From Mesorhizobium sp. J8 (lineage in GTDB: Bacteria > Pseudomonadota > Alphaproteobacteria > Rhizobiales > Rhizobiaceae): a stretch of DNA of 64,000 bases. This document shows positions 32,507-41,232 of this stretch, in pieces; within the stretch, counting starts at the first letter, position 1, and each line of letters opens with the position of its first letter. The translations under genes and the position numbers were made by a program. The stretch is from the NCBI RefSeq assembly GCF_016591715.1, contig NZ_AP024109.1:5518001-5582000 (forward strand), read 5' to 3'. The notes below the pieces were generated by a model. It saw only the letters and a list, made by a program, of their open reading frames with translations. It made no database searches and was not told the DNA's origin.

Positions 32507-33481
32507 TCAGGCGATCTTCCCACCAAGCTCATCCTCGATATGCGCGCGGATGATTTCGTCGAAGTTCTTCTCGGCGGCAAAGCCCAGTTCGCGCGAGCGG
32601 CGCGCCTCGAAACGCGTCGGCCAGCCTTTGACGATCGCCCAGATCGTCTCGTCGGGCTGCTCCCGGATCCGCTTCGCGACCGCGGCGCCGGCGATGCGCT
32701 CCAGCGCCTCGATCTGCTCGCCGACGGTGACGGCGACGCCGGGCATTGTGAGGTTGCGGCGCGGACCGACCTTGTCACCGTCGATCTCGGCCGCATGGAC
32801 GAGGAAATTGACCGCCGAGCGCGGACTGGCATGGGTATGCAGCACCGAGCGCGGCACCGGCAGGATCGCTTCCTGCCCGGCGAGCGGCTCGCGGATGATG
32901 CCGGAGAAGAAGCTGGAGGCCGCCTTGTTCGGCTTGCCGGGGCGCACGCAGATCGTCGGCAGCCGGATGCCGATGCCGTCGAAGAAGCCGCGCCGCGTGT
33001 AATCGGCGAGCAGCGCTTCGCTCATCTGCTTCTGCGTGCCGTAAGACGTGAGCGGCGTCGGATGGAATTCGTCGGGGATGACATCCGGGAACGGCGCGCC
33101 GAACACGGCGATCGACGAGGTGAAGACAAGGCGCGGCGCGAACGCCGCCAGCCGCACCGCGTCGAACAGCGCGCGCGTGCCGTCGAGATTGACGCGGTAG
33201 CCGAGATCGAAATTGGCTTCCGCCTCGCCCGACACGATACCGGCCAGGTGGAAGATCACGTCGGGGCGCGGAGCCACGAGAGCCGCCATGGCCCCAGGGG
33301 ATGACAGATCGCCGGTGTGGATCGAGACATCGACGCCCGTGAGCGCCGGTGCCTGCGGCGCCACGATGTCATGCAGGTCGAGCGCCGTTATCTTGCGCCC
33401 GCGCAGCATACCGTCCTTGGCGAGCCGCGCGATAAGCTTGCGGCCGACCATGCCGGCCGCGCCCGTGATCAGAATTCGCAT
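32507..33481 (-). CDS. denD: D-erythronate dehydrogenase-like NAD-dependent epimerase family protein
   Basis: A 324-residue extended SDR. The N-terminus has MRILITGAAGMVGRKL (GxxGxxG), with VFTSSIAVFGAPFP carrying the active-site Ser and TSYGTQKQMSEALL the YxxxK. The later LPTICVRPGKPNKAASSFF segment is characteristic of the DenD family, which oxidises D-erythronate in four-carbon acid catabolism. The other den genes are not adjacent. ATG 33479-33481 fits; a frame to 33523 adds an unsupported tail. Confidence 0.82.
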   Translation of the reverse strand: MRILITGAAGMVGRKLIARLAKDGMLRGRKITALDLHDIVAPQAPALTGVDVSIHTGDLSSPGAMAALVAPRPDVIFHLAGIVSGEAEANFDLGYRVNLDGTRALFDAVRLAAFAPRLVFTSSIAVFGAPFPDVIPDEFHPTPLTSYGTQKQMSEALLADYTRRGFFDGIGIRLPTICVRPGKPNKAASSFFSGIIREPLAGQEAILPVPRSVLHTHASPRSAVNFLVHAAEIDGDKVGPRRNLTMPGVAVTVGEQIEALERIAGAAVAKRIREQPDETIWAIVKGWPTRFEARRSRELGFAAEKNFDEIIRAHIEDELGGKIA

Positions 33482-33483
33482 CT

Positions 33484-33690
33484 TCAGAGACCTTTCTTGC
33501 GCTGGCTGCGTCCGCGCAGCCACAGGACGACGAACAGCCCGACCATGAAGGCCACGGCGATGACGGCCGCCAGGACCGTCGACAGCTTGCCCGCGGCCAG
33601 CATGATGGCCGGCAGGAAATAGGCGGAGAGGCCGAACAGCAGCAATATCACCGCTGCGGCGATCGCCGCGTTTTTCGTCTCACGATCCAT
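33484..33690 (-). CDS. Small hypothetical membrane protein
   Basis: A 68-residue protein from ATG 33688-33690 (GAGGAC about 10 bases upstream). Two membrane helices, residues 8-30 (AAIAAAVILLLFGLSAYFLPA) and 38-58 (LAAVIAVAFMVGLFVVLWL), end in a basic tail RGRSQRKKGL. It lies 2 bp before the denD start and 37 bp after the CDF gene on the same strand, so it may be co-transcribed with either. No family recognised. Confidence 0.65.
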   Translation of the reverse strand: MDRETKNAAIAAAVILLLFGLSAYFLPAIMLAAGKLSTVLAAVIAVAFMVGLFVVLWLRGRSQRKKGL

Positions 33691-33727
33691 CAGCGGGCGG
33701 TCCTCGTTTCGAGGCTGTTCGGTTTCA

Positions 33728-34723
33728 TCAGTGATAGTGCCGGCGATCGGCGGGTGCGCCATGCGCGTGGTCGTGATCGTGGTGATGGTCATGCTCGTCA
33801 TGGCCGTCGGCGCATTGTCCGAATTCGGACTCGACCGTGGCATGATCGATACCGTGCTTCACGGCGAGCCGCTTCTTGATCGCGCTCACCGCGATATGCG
33901 GATCGACGCCATCGTTCAGGCAGGCATGCAGCGTCGCCATGTTGGAGGTGCCGTCGAGCGACCAGACATGCATGTGATGCACCTCGCGCACGCCCTTGAC
34001 CGCGCCCTCGATGTCCTTGGCGATCACGTCGCGGTCGAGGCTCGCCGGCACGCCTTCGAGCAGGACATGCGCCGCCTCGCGCATCAGCGACCACGCCGTC
34101 GACAGGATCAGCAGCGACACCAGGACGGACAGGATCGGATCGATCGGTGTCCATCCCGTCGCCAGGATGATGATGGCTGCCGCGATTGCCGCGGCCGAGC
34201 CAAGCAAGTCGCCCAGCACGTGCAGGATGGCGCCGCGCATGTTCAGGCTCTCGCGGTCTCCGCCATGCAGCACGAAGAAGGAGGCGACGTTGACCAGCAG
34301 GCCTGCCACAGCCACCACCAGCATCGGCCCGCCGAGCACCGGCGCCGGGTTCATCAGCCGCCCCCAGGCCTCGTAGACGATCCAGAGCGCGATGGCGAAG
34401 ATGGCGATGCCGTTGGTGTAGGCGACCAGCGTCTTCACCCGGGCGAAGCCATAGGTGAGGCGGCCGGTGGCCGGACGCCCCGCCAGATGGAAGGCATACC
34501 AGGCAAGGCCGAGCGCGATCGAGTCGGCGAGCATATGGCCGGCATCCGCGAGCAGCGCCAGCGATCCGGTGAGCAGACCGCCGAGCGTCTCGGCGACCAT
34601 GAAACCGCCGGTCAGGCAGGCCGCGATCAGCACCCGCTTCTTGTCGGTCGAGCCATGCACATGGCCGGCGCCATGGCTGTGACCGGCCGGACCATGATCG
34701 TGCGAAGCGTGGTCATGCGCCAT
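33728..34723 (-). CDS. Cation diffusion facilitator (DmeF/CzcD-like)
   Basis: A 331-residue CDF exporter. Both ends are His-rich (MAHDHASHDHGPAGHSHGAG at the start; DEHDHHHDHDHAHG at the end). The metal-site residues are in LLADAGHMLADSIAL (HxxxD of helix II) and GAILHVLGDLLGSAAAI (HxxxD of helix V), and a cytoplasmic domain follows. Expected to export Co, Ni or Zn by proton exchange. ATG 34721-34723 gives the usual His-rich N-terminus. Together with DUF1007 and NicO nearby it forms a metal-efflux neighbourhood. Confidence 0.88.
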   Translation of the reverse strand: MAHDHASHDHGPAGHSHGAGHVHGSTDKKRVLIAACLTGGFMVAETLGGLLTGSLALLADAGHMLADSIALGLAWYAFHLAGRPATGRLTYGFARVKTLVAYTNGIAIFAIALWIVYEAWGRLMNPAPVLGGPMLVVAVAGLLVNVASFFVLHGGDRESLNMRGAILHVLGDLLGSAAAIAAAIIILATGWTPIDPILSVLVSLLILSTAWSLMREAAHVLLEGVPASLDRDVIAKDIEGAVKGVREVHHMHVWSLDGTSNMATLHACLNDGVDPHIAVSAIKKRLAVKHGIDHATVESEFGQCADGHDEHDHHHDHDHAHGAPADRRHYH

Positions 34724-34781
34724 GGATGAACTCCTGTCTGACCTTGCCGGCAAGCGGTTTCTCGCTTCCGGAGATCGTGGT

Positions 34782-35510
34782 CTATGCGCCGAAGTCGGCG
34801 CGAAAATCCTCAAGCCGCCGCTTCTGGCCGCCTTGGTCATCGAAATTCGCCGGATCGAGCCAGCCTTCATAGGCTTTGCGCAAGGCCGGCCACTCCTTGT
34901 CGATGATCGAATACCACGCCGTATCGCGGTTTTCACCCTTGACCACAAGGTGCTGGCGGAAGATGCCTTCGAACTTGAAGCCGAAGCGCTCGGCGGCGCG
35001 CTTGGAAGGCTCATTGCGGTTGTTGCATTTCCACTCGTAGCGACGATAGCCGAGATCGTCGAAAAGATATTTCGCGAACAGGAACTGCGCCTCGGTCGCC
35101 GCCGGCTTGCGCGAGATCAGCGGCCCCCAATAGATGTTGCCGATTTCGCCGACGCCGTTGGCGGCATCGATGCGCATCAGCGTCTGGCGTCCGGCGATCT
35201 TGCCGCTCGCCTTGTCGATGACGGTGAAGAACAGCGGATCCTCGCTGGCTTCGGCCTTGTCGAGCCAGGGCTGGAAGGCGGCGCGACTTTCCGGCGGGTA
35301 GTCGGGCAGCCAGGCGAAACGTCCGCCGACATCGGGAACCGAGGAGGCTTCGTAGAGGCCGTCGCCATGCTTTGCCGCGCTCAGCGGCTCGAGCCGGACG
35401 GTGCGCCCCTCGATCGCCTTGCGTTCCGGCCGCGGGCGCGGCTGCCAATTCTTCAGATCTTCCGACACCGGCCACTCCAATCCGTTTGACTTTTGCTGCC
35501 GGACGGTCAC
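34782..35510 (-). CDS. GNAT acetyltransferase, RimJ/RimL-like
   Basis: Up to 242 residues. A RimJ/RimL-type domain starts near residue 35 (GRTVRLEPLSAAKH), contains IYWGPLISRKPAATEAQFLF, and ends with the typical KCNNRNEPSKRAAERFGFKFEG and RDTAWYSIIDKEW segments. It would acetylate an N-terminal amino group or small amine. The frame begins with GTG at 35510; a TTG ten codons later is an alternative. Divergent from the aminotransferase gene with a 41-bp gap. Confidence 0.82.
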   Translation of the reverse strand: MTVRQQKSNGLEWPVSEDLKNWQPRPRPERKAIEGRTVRLEPLSAAKHGDGLYEASSVPDVGGRFAWLPDYPPESRAAFQPWLDKAEASEDPLFFTVIDKASGKIAGRQTLMRIDAANGVGEIGNIYWGPLISRKPAATEAQFLFAKYLFDDLGYRRYEWKCNNRNEPSKRAAERFGFKFEGIFRQHLVVKGENRDTAWYSIIDKEWPALRKAYEGWLDPANFDDQGGQKRRLEDFRADFGA

Positions 35511-35551
35511 AAAAACGCTCGCTCACAGAAAGAACCACAGGGACGGGAAAA

Positions 35552-36736
35552 ATGCTCCACACGATCGCGGCCTTCGACCGGCTCGGCGAGGAAAACGCCT
35601 TCGCGGTGCTGGCAAGGGCCACCGCGCTTGCCCATCAGGGCCGCGACATCATCAACCTCGGCATCGGCCAGCCCGATTTCAAGACGCCGCAGCACATCGT
35701 CGAGGCGGCGATCAAGGCGCTGCGCGACGGCCACCACGGCTATACGCCGGCAAACGGCCTCTTGGCCACGCGCGAGGCCGTCGTGCGCCGCACGCTGACC
35801 ACCACCGGCGTAGAGGTGTCGCCTGAGAATGTGATGATCCTGCCCGGCGGCAAGCCTACCATGTTCGCCGCGATCCTGATGTTCGGCGAGGCAGGCACCG
35901 AGATCCTCTACCCCGATCCCGGCTTTCCGATCTACCGCTCGATGATCGAGTTCACCGGCGCGACGCCGGTGCCGGTGCCGATCCGCGAGGAGAACGGCTT
36001 TGCCTTCTCGGCGGAAGAGACGCTGGCGCTGATCACGCCCAGGACCAGACTGCTGATCCTCAATTCGCCCGCCAATCCGACTGGCGGCGTGACGCCTCGC
36101 GCCGAGATCGAGAAGCTGGTCAAGGGCATGGAGAAGCACCCTGAGGTCGCCGTCATGTCGGACGAGATCTACGACGTCATGACCTATGACGGCGAGACGC
36201 ACTGCTCGCTGCTCAACTTCCCCGAGATCCGCGACCGGCTGATCGTGCTCAACGGCTGGTCGAAGACCTGGGCGATGACCGGCTGGCGCATGGGCTGGTC
36301 GATCTGGCCGAACGGTGAGAAGGGCGCGCATCTCTACGACAAGGTGCGCAAGCTGGCGGTGAACTGCTGGTCCTGTGTCAACGCGCCGAGCCAGTTTGCC
36401 GGCATCGCCGCGATCGACGGCCCCCAGGACGATGTCGACAAGATGATGCGCGCCTTCGACAACCGCAGGAAGATCGTGGTCGAAGGGCTGAATGCGCTTC
36501 CCGGCATTTCCTGCGTCACGCCGAAGGGTGCCTTCTACGCCTTCCCCAATGTCTCAAAGACCGGCTGGAAGGCGAAGAAGCTCGCCTCGGCGCTGCTCGA
36601 GGATGCCGGCGTGGCGCTCATCGGCGGCCCCGATTTCGGCGTGCTCGGCGAAGGTTATATCCGGCTTTCCTACGCCAATTCCGAGGAGAACATCCTGCGC
36701 GCGCTGGAGCGGATCGAGGCGTTCCTGAAGAAGTGA
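35552..36736 (+). CDS. PLP-dependent class I/II aminotransferase
   Basis: A 394-residue aspartate-aminotransferase-fold enzyme. Visible signatures: INLGIGQPDFKTP near the start, ILNSPANPTGG, SDEIYDVMTYDG, and the PLP lysine in NGWSKTWAMTGWRMGW. The C-terminus has IRLSYANSEENI with the carboxylate-binding Arg. The amino donor specificity is not clear from sequence. ATG 35552 fits the family N-terminus; an in-frame extension to 35372 overlaps the divergent acetyltransferase gene and is not credible. Confidence 0.88.
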   Translation: MLHTIAAFDRLGEENAFAVLARATALAHQGRDIINLGIGQPDFKTPQHIVEAAIKALRDGHHGYTPANGLLATREAVVRRTLTTTGVEVSPENVMILPGGKPTMFAAILMFGEAGTEILYPDPGFPIYRSMIEFTGATPVPVPIREENGFAFSAEETLALITPRTRLLILNSPANPTGGVTPRAEIEKLVKGMEKHPEVAVMSDEIYDVMTYDGETHCSLLNFPEIRDRLIVLNGWSKTWAMTGWRMGWSIWPNGEKGAHLYDKVRKLAVNCWSCVNAPSQFAGIAAIDGPQDDVDKMMRAFDNRRKIVVEGLNALPGISCVTPKGAFYAFPNVSKTGWKAKKLASALLEDAGVALIGGPDFGVLGEGYIRLSYANSEENILRALERIEAFLKK

Positions 36737-36748
36737 GCCGTCAGGCGT

Positions 36749-37510
36749 TCACCCGCGCCCGACAAATGGCATCTTCGTCGCCATCACCGTCATGAACAAA
36801 ACGTTCGCATCGAGCGGCAGGCTGGCCATGTGCAGCACCGCGTCGGCGACCCGCTGCACATCCATCACCGCCTCGGCGGCGATCGAACCATTGGCCTGCG
36901 GCACACCGACCGTCATCGGCTGCGCCATCTCGGTCAGCGCATTGCCGATGTCGATCTGGCCGCAGGCGATGTCGAAGGGACGGCCGTCGAGCGCCAGCGT
37001 CTTGGTGAGCCCGGTGATCGCGTGCTTGGTCGCCGTATAGGGCGCCGAGCCCGGGCGCGGCGCATAGGCCGACACCGAGCCGTTGTTGATGATGCGGCCG
37101 CCCATCGGCTTCTGCCTTCGCATCGCGCCGAATGCCGCGCGGGCGCACAGGAATGAGCCTGTGAGGTTGACGCCGACGACATCGTTCCAGACCTCGACCG
37201 GGATCTCGTCGATCAGCGTCGACTTGTAACCCATGCCGGCATTGTTGAAGAGCAGGTCGACGCGGCCGAAAGCCTCGAGCACGGTCTCGAACATGTCGTC
37301 GACCTCCTCGGCCTTGCTGATGTCGCAGGCGACGGCCAATGCCTTGGCCTGCGTCTTGCCCGCATCGGCGATCGCCTCTTCCAGCAGCGTCTTGCGGCGG
37401 CCGCAGAACACCGTGTTCCAGCCCGCCTGGAGCAGCGCCGTGGCGACGCTCTTGCCGATACCGGTGCCGGCCCCGGTAACGATGGCGGTCTTCTCTGTTA
37501 TGGCTGTCAT
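36749..37510 (-). CDS. Short-chain dehydrogenase/reductase
   Basis: A 253-residue classical SDR. Cofactor motif TGAGTGIGKS (residues 13-22), NNAG at about 86, active-site Ser in NNGSVSAY and YTATK (Tyr/Lys). ATG 37508-37510 gives the normal SDR start MTAITEKTAIVTGA. The substrate is unknown. Convergent with the aminotransferase gene, with only a 12-bp gap. Confidence 0.87.
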   Translation of the reverse strand: MTAITEKTAIVTGAGTGIGKSVATALLQAGWNTVFCGRRKTLLEEAIADAGKTQAKALAVACDISKAEEVDDMFETVLEAFGRVDLLFNNAGMGYKSTLIDEIPVEVWNDVVGVNLTGSFLCARAAFGAMRRQKPMGGRIINNGSVSAYAPRPGSAPYTATKHAITGLTKTLALDGRPFDIACGQIDIGNALTEMAQPMTVGVPQANGSIAAEAVMDVQRVADAVLHMASLPLDANVLFMTVMATKMPFVGRG

Positions 37511-37597
37511 CGCCGTCCTCCGGTCTTGCTTGGAAAGACGTGGCATCGCAAATGGCAAGGATCATGGCAAGTCGCTATTGGCGACAAACAAGAGGCC

Positions 37598-37627
37598 AAC
37601 AAAAAGGGCGGTCATTGGCGACCGCCC
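37598..37627 (-). terminator. Rho-independent terminator (minus strand)
   Basis: On the minus strand, stem GGGCGGTC/GACCGCCC (37620-37627 and 37606-37613) with a 6-base loop, followed by TTTTTGTT. It would end transcription of the DUF533 gene, whose stop codon is 123 bp upstream. Confidence 0.75.
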
Positions 37628-37693
37628 CGATCTGAACCGCGCTTGGGAGGAGGAAAAGCCGGTCCGACTGATTAGAATGATGCGCTTGCTGGG

Positions 37694-37709
37694 TTAACGA
37701 GAGATTAAC
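37694..37709. promoter_or_regulatory. CtrA-box-like site TTAA-N7-TTAAC
   Basis: TTAA (37694-37697), seven bases, TTAAC (37705-37709) matches the CtrA consensus of alphaproteobacteria exactly. It lies between the DUF533 stop and its terminator, 184 bp before the SDR start codon, so a role is uncertain. Confidence 0.35.
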
Positions 37710-37749
37710 GACCGCCAAGGCGGCGCGCAGCGGCGTTTACCAACGTGAT

Positions 37750-38481
37750 TCACCACAGCGAATTAGGCGCGCTGCCCGCCGGCACCTTGGCCGCCGAGAC
37801 AGTCGCCTCGACATGATCGACCAGCGCGTCCGGCAGGCCCAGCCGGCCGGCGAGCAGGTCGAGATAGCCGCGCTCGGCGCGCGTGTCGGGATCGATGGTG
37901 AGCCGCGAGGCGGTGTAGAGCTCGAGCTTCTGCGCATCGGTCTTGGCACCGGCGACCAACGTGTCCAGATCGAGTGGGCTTTCGAGCTCGGCAAGCAGGA
38001 ATTTTTCCGCTTCGGCGCCAATGCCGGCGAGCTTGAGCTTGTCGGCGATCTTCTTGCGTTCTTCGTCGTCGACATGGCCGTCGGCCTTCCCCGCCGAGAT
38101 CATCGCCCTGACCAGCGTCAGCGTGAACTCGGCCTCGCCTTGCGGCGCCTGCGCTGGATCGAAAGCGGTATCGGCCGGTGGCGGGAGCAGTTCAGGCTCG
38201 CCGGATGCCGGCGCCTGCGCCGGCTCGTTGCCGGTCTTGTAATTCTGGTAGGCCTTGTAGGCGAGGCCGCCGATCGCCGCCAGGCCGCCGAGCTTGATGG
38301 CCGCGCCCGTCACCTGCCGGCCGGTGCCCGTGCCGAGCAGCACGGCGGCCAACGCGCCAGCGGCCAGCGGATTGTCCTTCGCCATCTGCACCGCCTGCCC
38401 CGCCTTGTCGCGGACGGTCGAGCCCGTGCCTGGAATGTGCGAGCCGAGAAGGTCGTCGAGCAGCTTCTTGGGGTCGAGCAT
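37750..38481 (-). CDS. DUF533 / TerB-like protein
   Basis: A 243-residue protein. The N-terminal 70 residues hold Gly/Ala-rich hydrophobic segments (LAAGALAAVLLGTGTGRQV; IKLGGLAAIGGLAYKAYQNYK) and the C-terminal 110 are a TerB-like helical domain (ISAGKADGHVDDEERKKIADKL). This is the DUF533 (YebE) layout. It is thought to be membrane-associated; the function is unknown. ATG 38479-38481 gives MLDPKKLLDDLLG, as expected for the family. Confidence 0.82.
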   Translation of the reverse strand: MLDPKKLLDDLLGSHIPGTGSTVRDKAGQAVQMAKDNPLAAGALAAVLLGTGTGRQVTGAAIKLGGLAAIGGLAYKAYQNYKTGNEPAQAPASGEPELLPPPADTAFDPAQAPQGEAEFTLTLVRAMISAGKADGHVDDEERKKIADKLKLAGIGAEAEKFLLAELESPLDLDTLVAGAKTDAQKLELYTASRLTIDPDTRAERGYLDLLAGRLGLPDALVDHVEATVSAAKVPAGSAPNSLW

Positions 38482-38590
38482 CAATGCCTCCAGAATTGGC
38501 CCGGCCGAATGCGCGCGGGCAAGGTTTTGGACCGGCAAGAGGTAGGCCCCGCGCTTTGACATTACAATGACGGGCGGCTTTCGGGCCGTC

Positions 38591-39526
38591 TTAACTGCCT
38601 ATATGGCGCTTGCCGCCACGTGCTTGCGCAAGCTCGACCTGGCGGTGGCGTTCGGCATAGCGCTCGCGATCCGCGTCGGACCGCGCCTCGAAGCAATGCG
38701 GGCATGAAACGCCGATTGTATATTTCGGCGACAGCCGGTCCTCGACCGTCAGCGGGTGCCGGCAGGCGCGGCAGAGCTCCGCCTCGCCCTCGGCCAGTCC
38801 ATGCGAGACGGATACACGCTCGTCGAAGACGAAACATTCGCCTTGCCACAGACTCTCTTCGGCCGGCACCTCTTCGAGGTATTTCAGGATGCCGCCCTTG
38901 AGATGGAAGACATTTTTGAGGCCGAGCGATTTCATATAGGCCGTCGCCTTTTCGCAGCGAATGCCGCCGGTGCAGAACATCGCCACCTTGCGGCTTTCGA
39001 GCTCTTCGCGGTGCTCTTCCACCCAGGCCGGAAACTCGCGGAAGCTGGAGGTCTTTGGGTCGACCGCGCCCTTGAACGTGCCGAGCGAGACTTCGTAGGC
39101 GTTGCGCGTGTCGATGACGACGGTGTCGGCGTCCGAGATCAGCGCGTTCCAGTCGGCCGGCGCGACATAGGTGCCGGCGCTGGTCGCCGGGTCGATGTCC
39201 TCGACGCCCATGGTGACGATCTCGCGCTTCAGCCGCACCTTCATGCGGTGGAACGGCATCTCTGCGGCGCTGCTGTATTTGACTTCCAGACCGGCTAGGT
39301 TTTCGATGGCCTGGAGATGGTCGATGAGCGAGGCGATCGCCTCCTCGCTGCCGGCGACGGTGCCGTTGATGCCTTCATGCGCCAGCAGCAGCGTGCCCTT
39401 GATGCCGCGCCCGCAACAGAAGGCGGCGAGCGGCGCGCGCAAGGCCTCGTATCCGTCGAGCCGCGCGAATTTGTAAAGCGCGGCGACACGGATGGGCTGA
39501 ATTTCCTTGGTTGTCGTCATGGCCAT
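38591..39526 (-). CDS. trhO: tRNA uridine(34) hydroxylase TrhO (YceA-type rhodanese)
   Basis: A 311-residue protein. The N-terminal domain has [18 protein letters not shown], and the rhodanese domain carries the catalytic Cys in [16 protein letters not shown] (Cys near residue 184). TrhO hydroxylates U34 of tRNAs to ho5U using oxygen. The C-terminal segment with CRACRHPL and CPHCF looks like a small zinc-binding extension present in many members. It stands alone on the minus strand. Confidence 0.9.
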   Translation of the reverse strand: MAMTTTKEIQPIRVAALYKFARLDGYEALRAPLAAFCCGRGIKGTLLLAHEGINGTVAGSEEAIASLIDHLQAIENLAGLEVKYSSAAEMPFHRMKVRLKREIVTMGVEDIDPATSAGTYVAPADWNALISDADTVVIDTRNAYEVSLGTFKGAVDPKTSSFREFPAWVEEHREELESRKVAMFCTGGIRCEKATAYMKSLGLKNVFHLKGGILKYLEEVPAEESLWQGECFVFDERVSVSHGLAEGEAELCRACRHPLTVEDRLSPKYTIGVSCPHCFEARSDADRERYAERHRQVELAQARGGKRHIGS

Positions 39527-39642
39527 GCCACTAGACTGTGGTCAAAGCTGTTTCAAGGCAAAGAAAGTTCACGCGGCGCACGATCCGCTGCGCGGCATAG
39601 CGACACGCTGGGCTCCGTGGACTTGAGCGAACCCTTCTGCTA

Positions 39643-39658
39643 ATCGGTTTAAAACGAT
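39643..39658. promoter_or_regulatory. Near-perfect palindrome ATCGGTTTAAAACGAT before the KDPG aldolase gene
   Basis: 16 bp with one mismatched pair, ending 18 bp before the aldolase ATG. An AT-rich core in ATCG arms is the style of LacI- or GntR-family operators; no local regulator is obvious. Confidence 0.4.
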
Positions 39659-39676
39659 AGAATTGGAGACCAGCAC

Positions 39677-40315
39677 ATGACCAGCAAGACCGAAAAGCTC
39701 CTGTCGCTCCTCAATGGTCAGCCGGTCATCCCGGTGCTCAAGATTGCCAATGTCGCCGATGCGGTGCCGCTCGCCCGCGCTTTGTCGCGCGGCGGCTTGC
39801 GGGCCATCGAGATCACGCTGCGCACCGCCGGCGCGCTGGAGGCGATCCGCCGCGTCGCGGCCGAGGTTGAGGACGCGGTTGTCGGCGCCGGCACCATTCT
39901 CGATGCCAGGCAGTTCGATGAAGCGGCCGCCGCCGGCTCGAAATTCATCGTCAGCCCAGGCATCACCAGCCAGCTTCTCGACGCGGCCAGGGACAGCCAG
40001 GTGCCGCTTTTGCCCGGCGCCATCACGCCCGGCGAGATCATGGCCGCCCGCGAAGCCGGCCTGCGCTTCCTGAAATTTTTCCCGGCCGAGCAGTCCGGCG
40101 GCATCGCGTCGCTGAAAGCCTTCGCGTCGCCGCTGGCCGACGTGAAATTCTGCCCGACCGGCGGCATCACGGCCAGGAACGCCGCCGACTATCTGAGCCT
40201 GCCGAACGTCATCTGCGTCGGCGGCTCCTGGGTGGCGCCGGACGATCTCATCAAGGCCGGCAAGTGGGACGAGATCGAAGCGCTGGCGCGTGAGGCGAGC
40301 AAGCTCAAGACGTAA
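39677..40315 (+). CDS. eda: KDPG/KHG aldolase (2-dehydro-3-deoxy-phosphogluconate aldolase)
   Basis: A 212-residue class I aldolase. Catalytic Glu45 lies in RAIEITLRT and the Schiff-base Lys133 in LRFLKFFPAEQSGG, both as in Eda; the phosphate-binding PTGGI follows. It splits KDPG into pyruvate and glyceraldehyde 3-phosphate in the Entner-Doudoroff pathway, or a related 2-keto-3-deoxy acid. It is alone on the plus strand, away from edd or zwf in this window. Confidence 0.9.
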   Translation: MTSKTEKLLSLLNGQPVIPVLKIANVADAVPLARALSRGGLRAIEITLRTAGALEAIRRVAAEVEDAVVGAGTILDARQFDEAAAAGSKFIVSPGITSQLLDAARDSQVPLLPGAITPGEIMAAREAGLRFLKFFPAEQSGGIASLKAFASPLADVKFCPTGGITARNAADYLSLPNVICVGGSWVAPDDLIKAGKWDEIEALAREASKLKT

Positions 40316-40323
40316 CCGCGCTT

Positions 40324-41076
40324 TCACCAGGGCAGCGCGCCGTTCTCATCGAAATAGCCGCCCGTCGGTCCGCCTGGTTCCAGCGTCGCCAGCCGCACGA
40401 TGATCTCGACCGCCTGTTGCACTGTGCGGCCGCCTTTGTGCGCATTGAGGTCCGTCGCGGTGTAGCCGGGAGCGGCGGCATTGACCATGACGCCGCGCGG
40501 CGCGAGTTCCCTGGCGAAGGCGAGCGTAATCGCGTTGAGCGCGGTCTTCGAGCTGCCATAACCCATCACATTGGGCGACTGGCCGTTGCCTGACGCTCGT
40601 GCCAGCGATCCGAGATAGCTGCTCACCATGACGATGCGGGAAGCGGGCGATGCCAGGAGCAGCGGCAGGAAGGCCTGGGTGACCCGGACCGGACCGAAGA
40701 CATTGACGTCATAGGTGGCTTTCATGTCAGCGACAGTCTCGCGGCTCGGCGGCCGCTGATAGCGGCCGTCCGGGCCCAGTGCCTCGACATAGCCGGGCGC
40801 GATGCCGGCATTGTTGACCAGCACGTCTAGGCTGGGCGTCCGCGCCGCGACGGCTTTGGCCGCCGCCGCGACGCTGTCCTCGCTGGCGACGTCGAGCGCG
40901 AGCCACTCGACGTCCAGCCCTTCATTACGCAACGCTTGCGCCGCGGTCTCACCGCGCTCGGCATCGCGAGCGCCGAGCCACACCTTGTAATGCAGTGCCC
41001 CCAGGCGCCGGACGGTCTCACGGCCGATGCCCTTGTTGGCGCCGGTCACCAGCGCGTTCTTCGTCGTCATATCCAT
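40324..41076 (-). CDS. Short-chain dehydrogenase/reductase
   Basis: A 250-residue SDR: ALVTGANKGIGRETV cofactor motif (about residues 8-22), NNAGIAPG, VSSYLG with active-site Ser, YGSSKTALNAITLAF with Tyr/Lys. The first ATG (41074-41076) is only 2 bases after AAAGGAGG, whereas a second ATG two codons later has ideal 8-base spacing and may be used. It is divergent from an AraC-type regulator 157 bp away, a very common pairing in which the regulator controls the SDR. Confidence 0.88.
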   Translation of the reverse strand: MDMTTKNALVTGANKGIGRETVRRLGALHYKVWLGARDAERGETAAQALRNEGLDVEWLALDVASEDSVAAAAKAVAARTPSLDVLVNNAGIAPGYVEALGPDGRYQRPPSRETVADMKATYDVNVFGPVRVTQAFLPLLLASPASRIVMVSSYLGSLARASGNGQSPNVMGYGSSKTALNAITLAFARELAPRGVMVNAAAPGYTATDLNAHKGGRTVQQAVEIIVRLATLEPGGPTGGYFDENGALPW

Positions 41077-41232
41077 GTCCTCCTTTTGACGACCTAGAGA
41101 TGACGTGAGCTGGTCCGCTTCGCGCGCCGGAAACTCTCATGCTCTTGCCTAATCCTCTCAAGTGCGCGTTGCCACGTGCGAGTCGCGTCTCGCTTGGTTG
41201 CGTCGCCTCCGTGGATCGGCAATGCTAAAGCG

